Positions 24,184-24,323 of a DNA stretch of 24,323 nucleotides are shown one piece after another. Made by a program: the position numbers and the translations under genes. The notes under the pieces are model-generated. The model saw only the letters and a program-made list of their open reading frames with translations, did not search any database and was not told the DNA's origin. The DNA comes from CAZMGG01 sp964565715 (lineage in GTDB: Bacteria > Planctomycetota > UBA1135 > UBA2386), in the NCBI GenBank assembly GCA_964565715.1, contig CAZMGG010000088.1, positions 1-24,323 of the forward strand, given 5' to 3'. Position 1 is the stretch's first letter; each line of letters opens with the position of its first letter.

Positions 24184-24323
24184 AATTCGATCTCCGTGTT
24201 GCTTCCAGGAATGGCATGGTAGCCCTGGGCAGTCATGCGACAAGAGGCAACAGGCTCGCGTGTACATCCAGACGTGGAGGACCCCGCCTCCCCACACCGC
24301 CCGGAGCCCTCTGTGCCAACAGG

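Overview
The window is very GC-rich, almost gap-free bacterial DNA with 20 protein-coding loci on both strands (a possible 27-codon ORF is listed separately). No tRNA, rRNA, CRISPR array, insertion sequence or origin was seen. Many products are secreted (signal peptides or possible lipoprotein signals). One 754-residue protein joins PKD domains, a LamG-like domain and a Gly/Pro-rich C-terminal module with a 'GGSCPGPGGTPSIG' segment, a style I associate with Planctomycetota (Saltatorellus/Poly30-like lineages). That assignment is an inference from protein style. No gene-free stretch exceeds 300 bases; the longest are 7536-7794, 14264-14479, 9199-9357 and 24184-24323.

Layout. 1-2760 (+): end of a class I fumarase, xylulokinase and a small membrane protein. 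2792-4320 (+): a YceH/DUF480 protein, then an overlapping MntA/HepT toxin-antitoxin pair. 4336-7535 (-): a DUF6807 (PmoA-like) probable lipoprotein, then a translationally coupled D-glycerate module of hydroxypyruvate/glyoxylate reductase and DUF4147/MOFRL glycerate 2-kinase. 7795-9873 (+): an exported di-haem cytochrome c and a VOC-fold protein. 9877-14263 (-): an exported gluzincin-like protein with a degenerate HNVWH motif, downstream of a three-part LplT-PlsC-acyl-ACP synthetase (Aas) gene broken by one in-frame TAG. 14480-15378 (+): a membrane-anchored protein that appears frameshifted. 15404-16534 (-): an exported esterase. 16654-20177 (+): an exported HEFAH gluzincin-like protease, the PKD/LamG protein and a dodecin. 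20206-21261 (-): an exported unknown. 21379-23592 (+): a penicillin-acylase-type Ntn hydrolase. 23683-24183 (-): a compact ECF-like sigma factor.

How the genes fit together. Xylulokinase, glyoxylate/hydroxypyruvate reductase, glycerate kinase and fumarase are ordinary central-carbon enzymes. Aas with its LplT domain would recycle lysophospholipids. The esterase, acylase, gluzincin-like and PKD/LamG proteins act outside the cytoplasm, consistent with a biopolymer-degrading aquatic lifestyle. I do not see one coherent undescribed multi-gene system. The strongest second-look items are the two interrupted genes (TAG at 11480-11482; frame switch near 14995-15012), the MntA/HepT pair, the paired gluzincin-like proteins of which one has lost the catalytic Glu, a perfect 10-bp inverted repeat at 7628-7657, and inverted repeats that span the stop codons of several convergent gene pairs.
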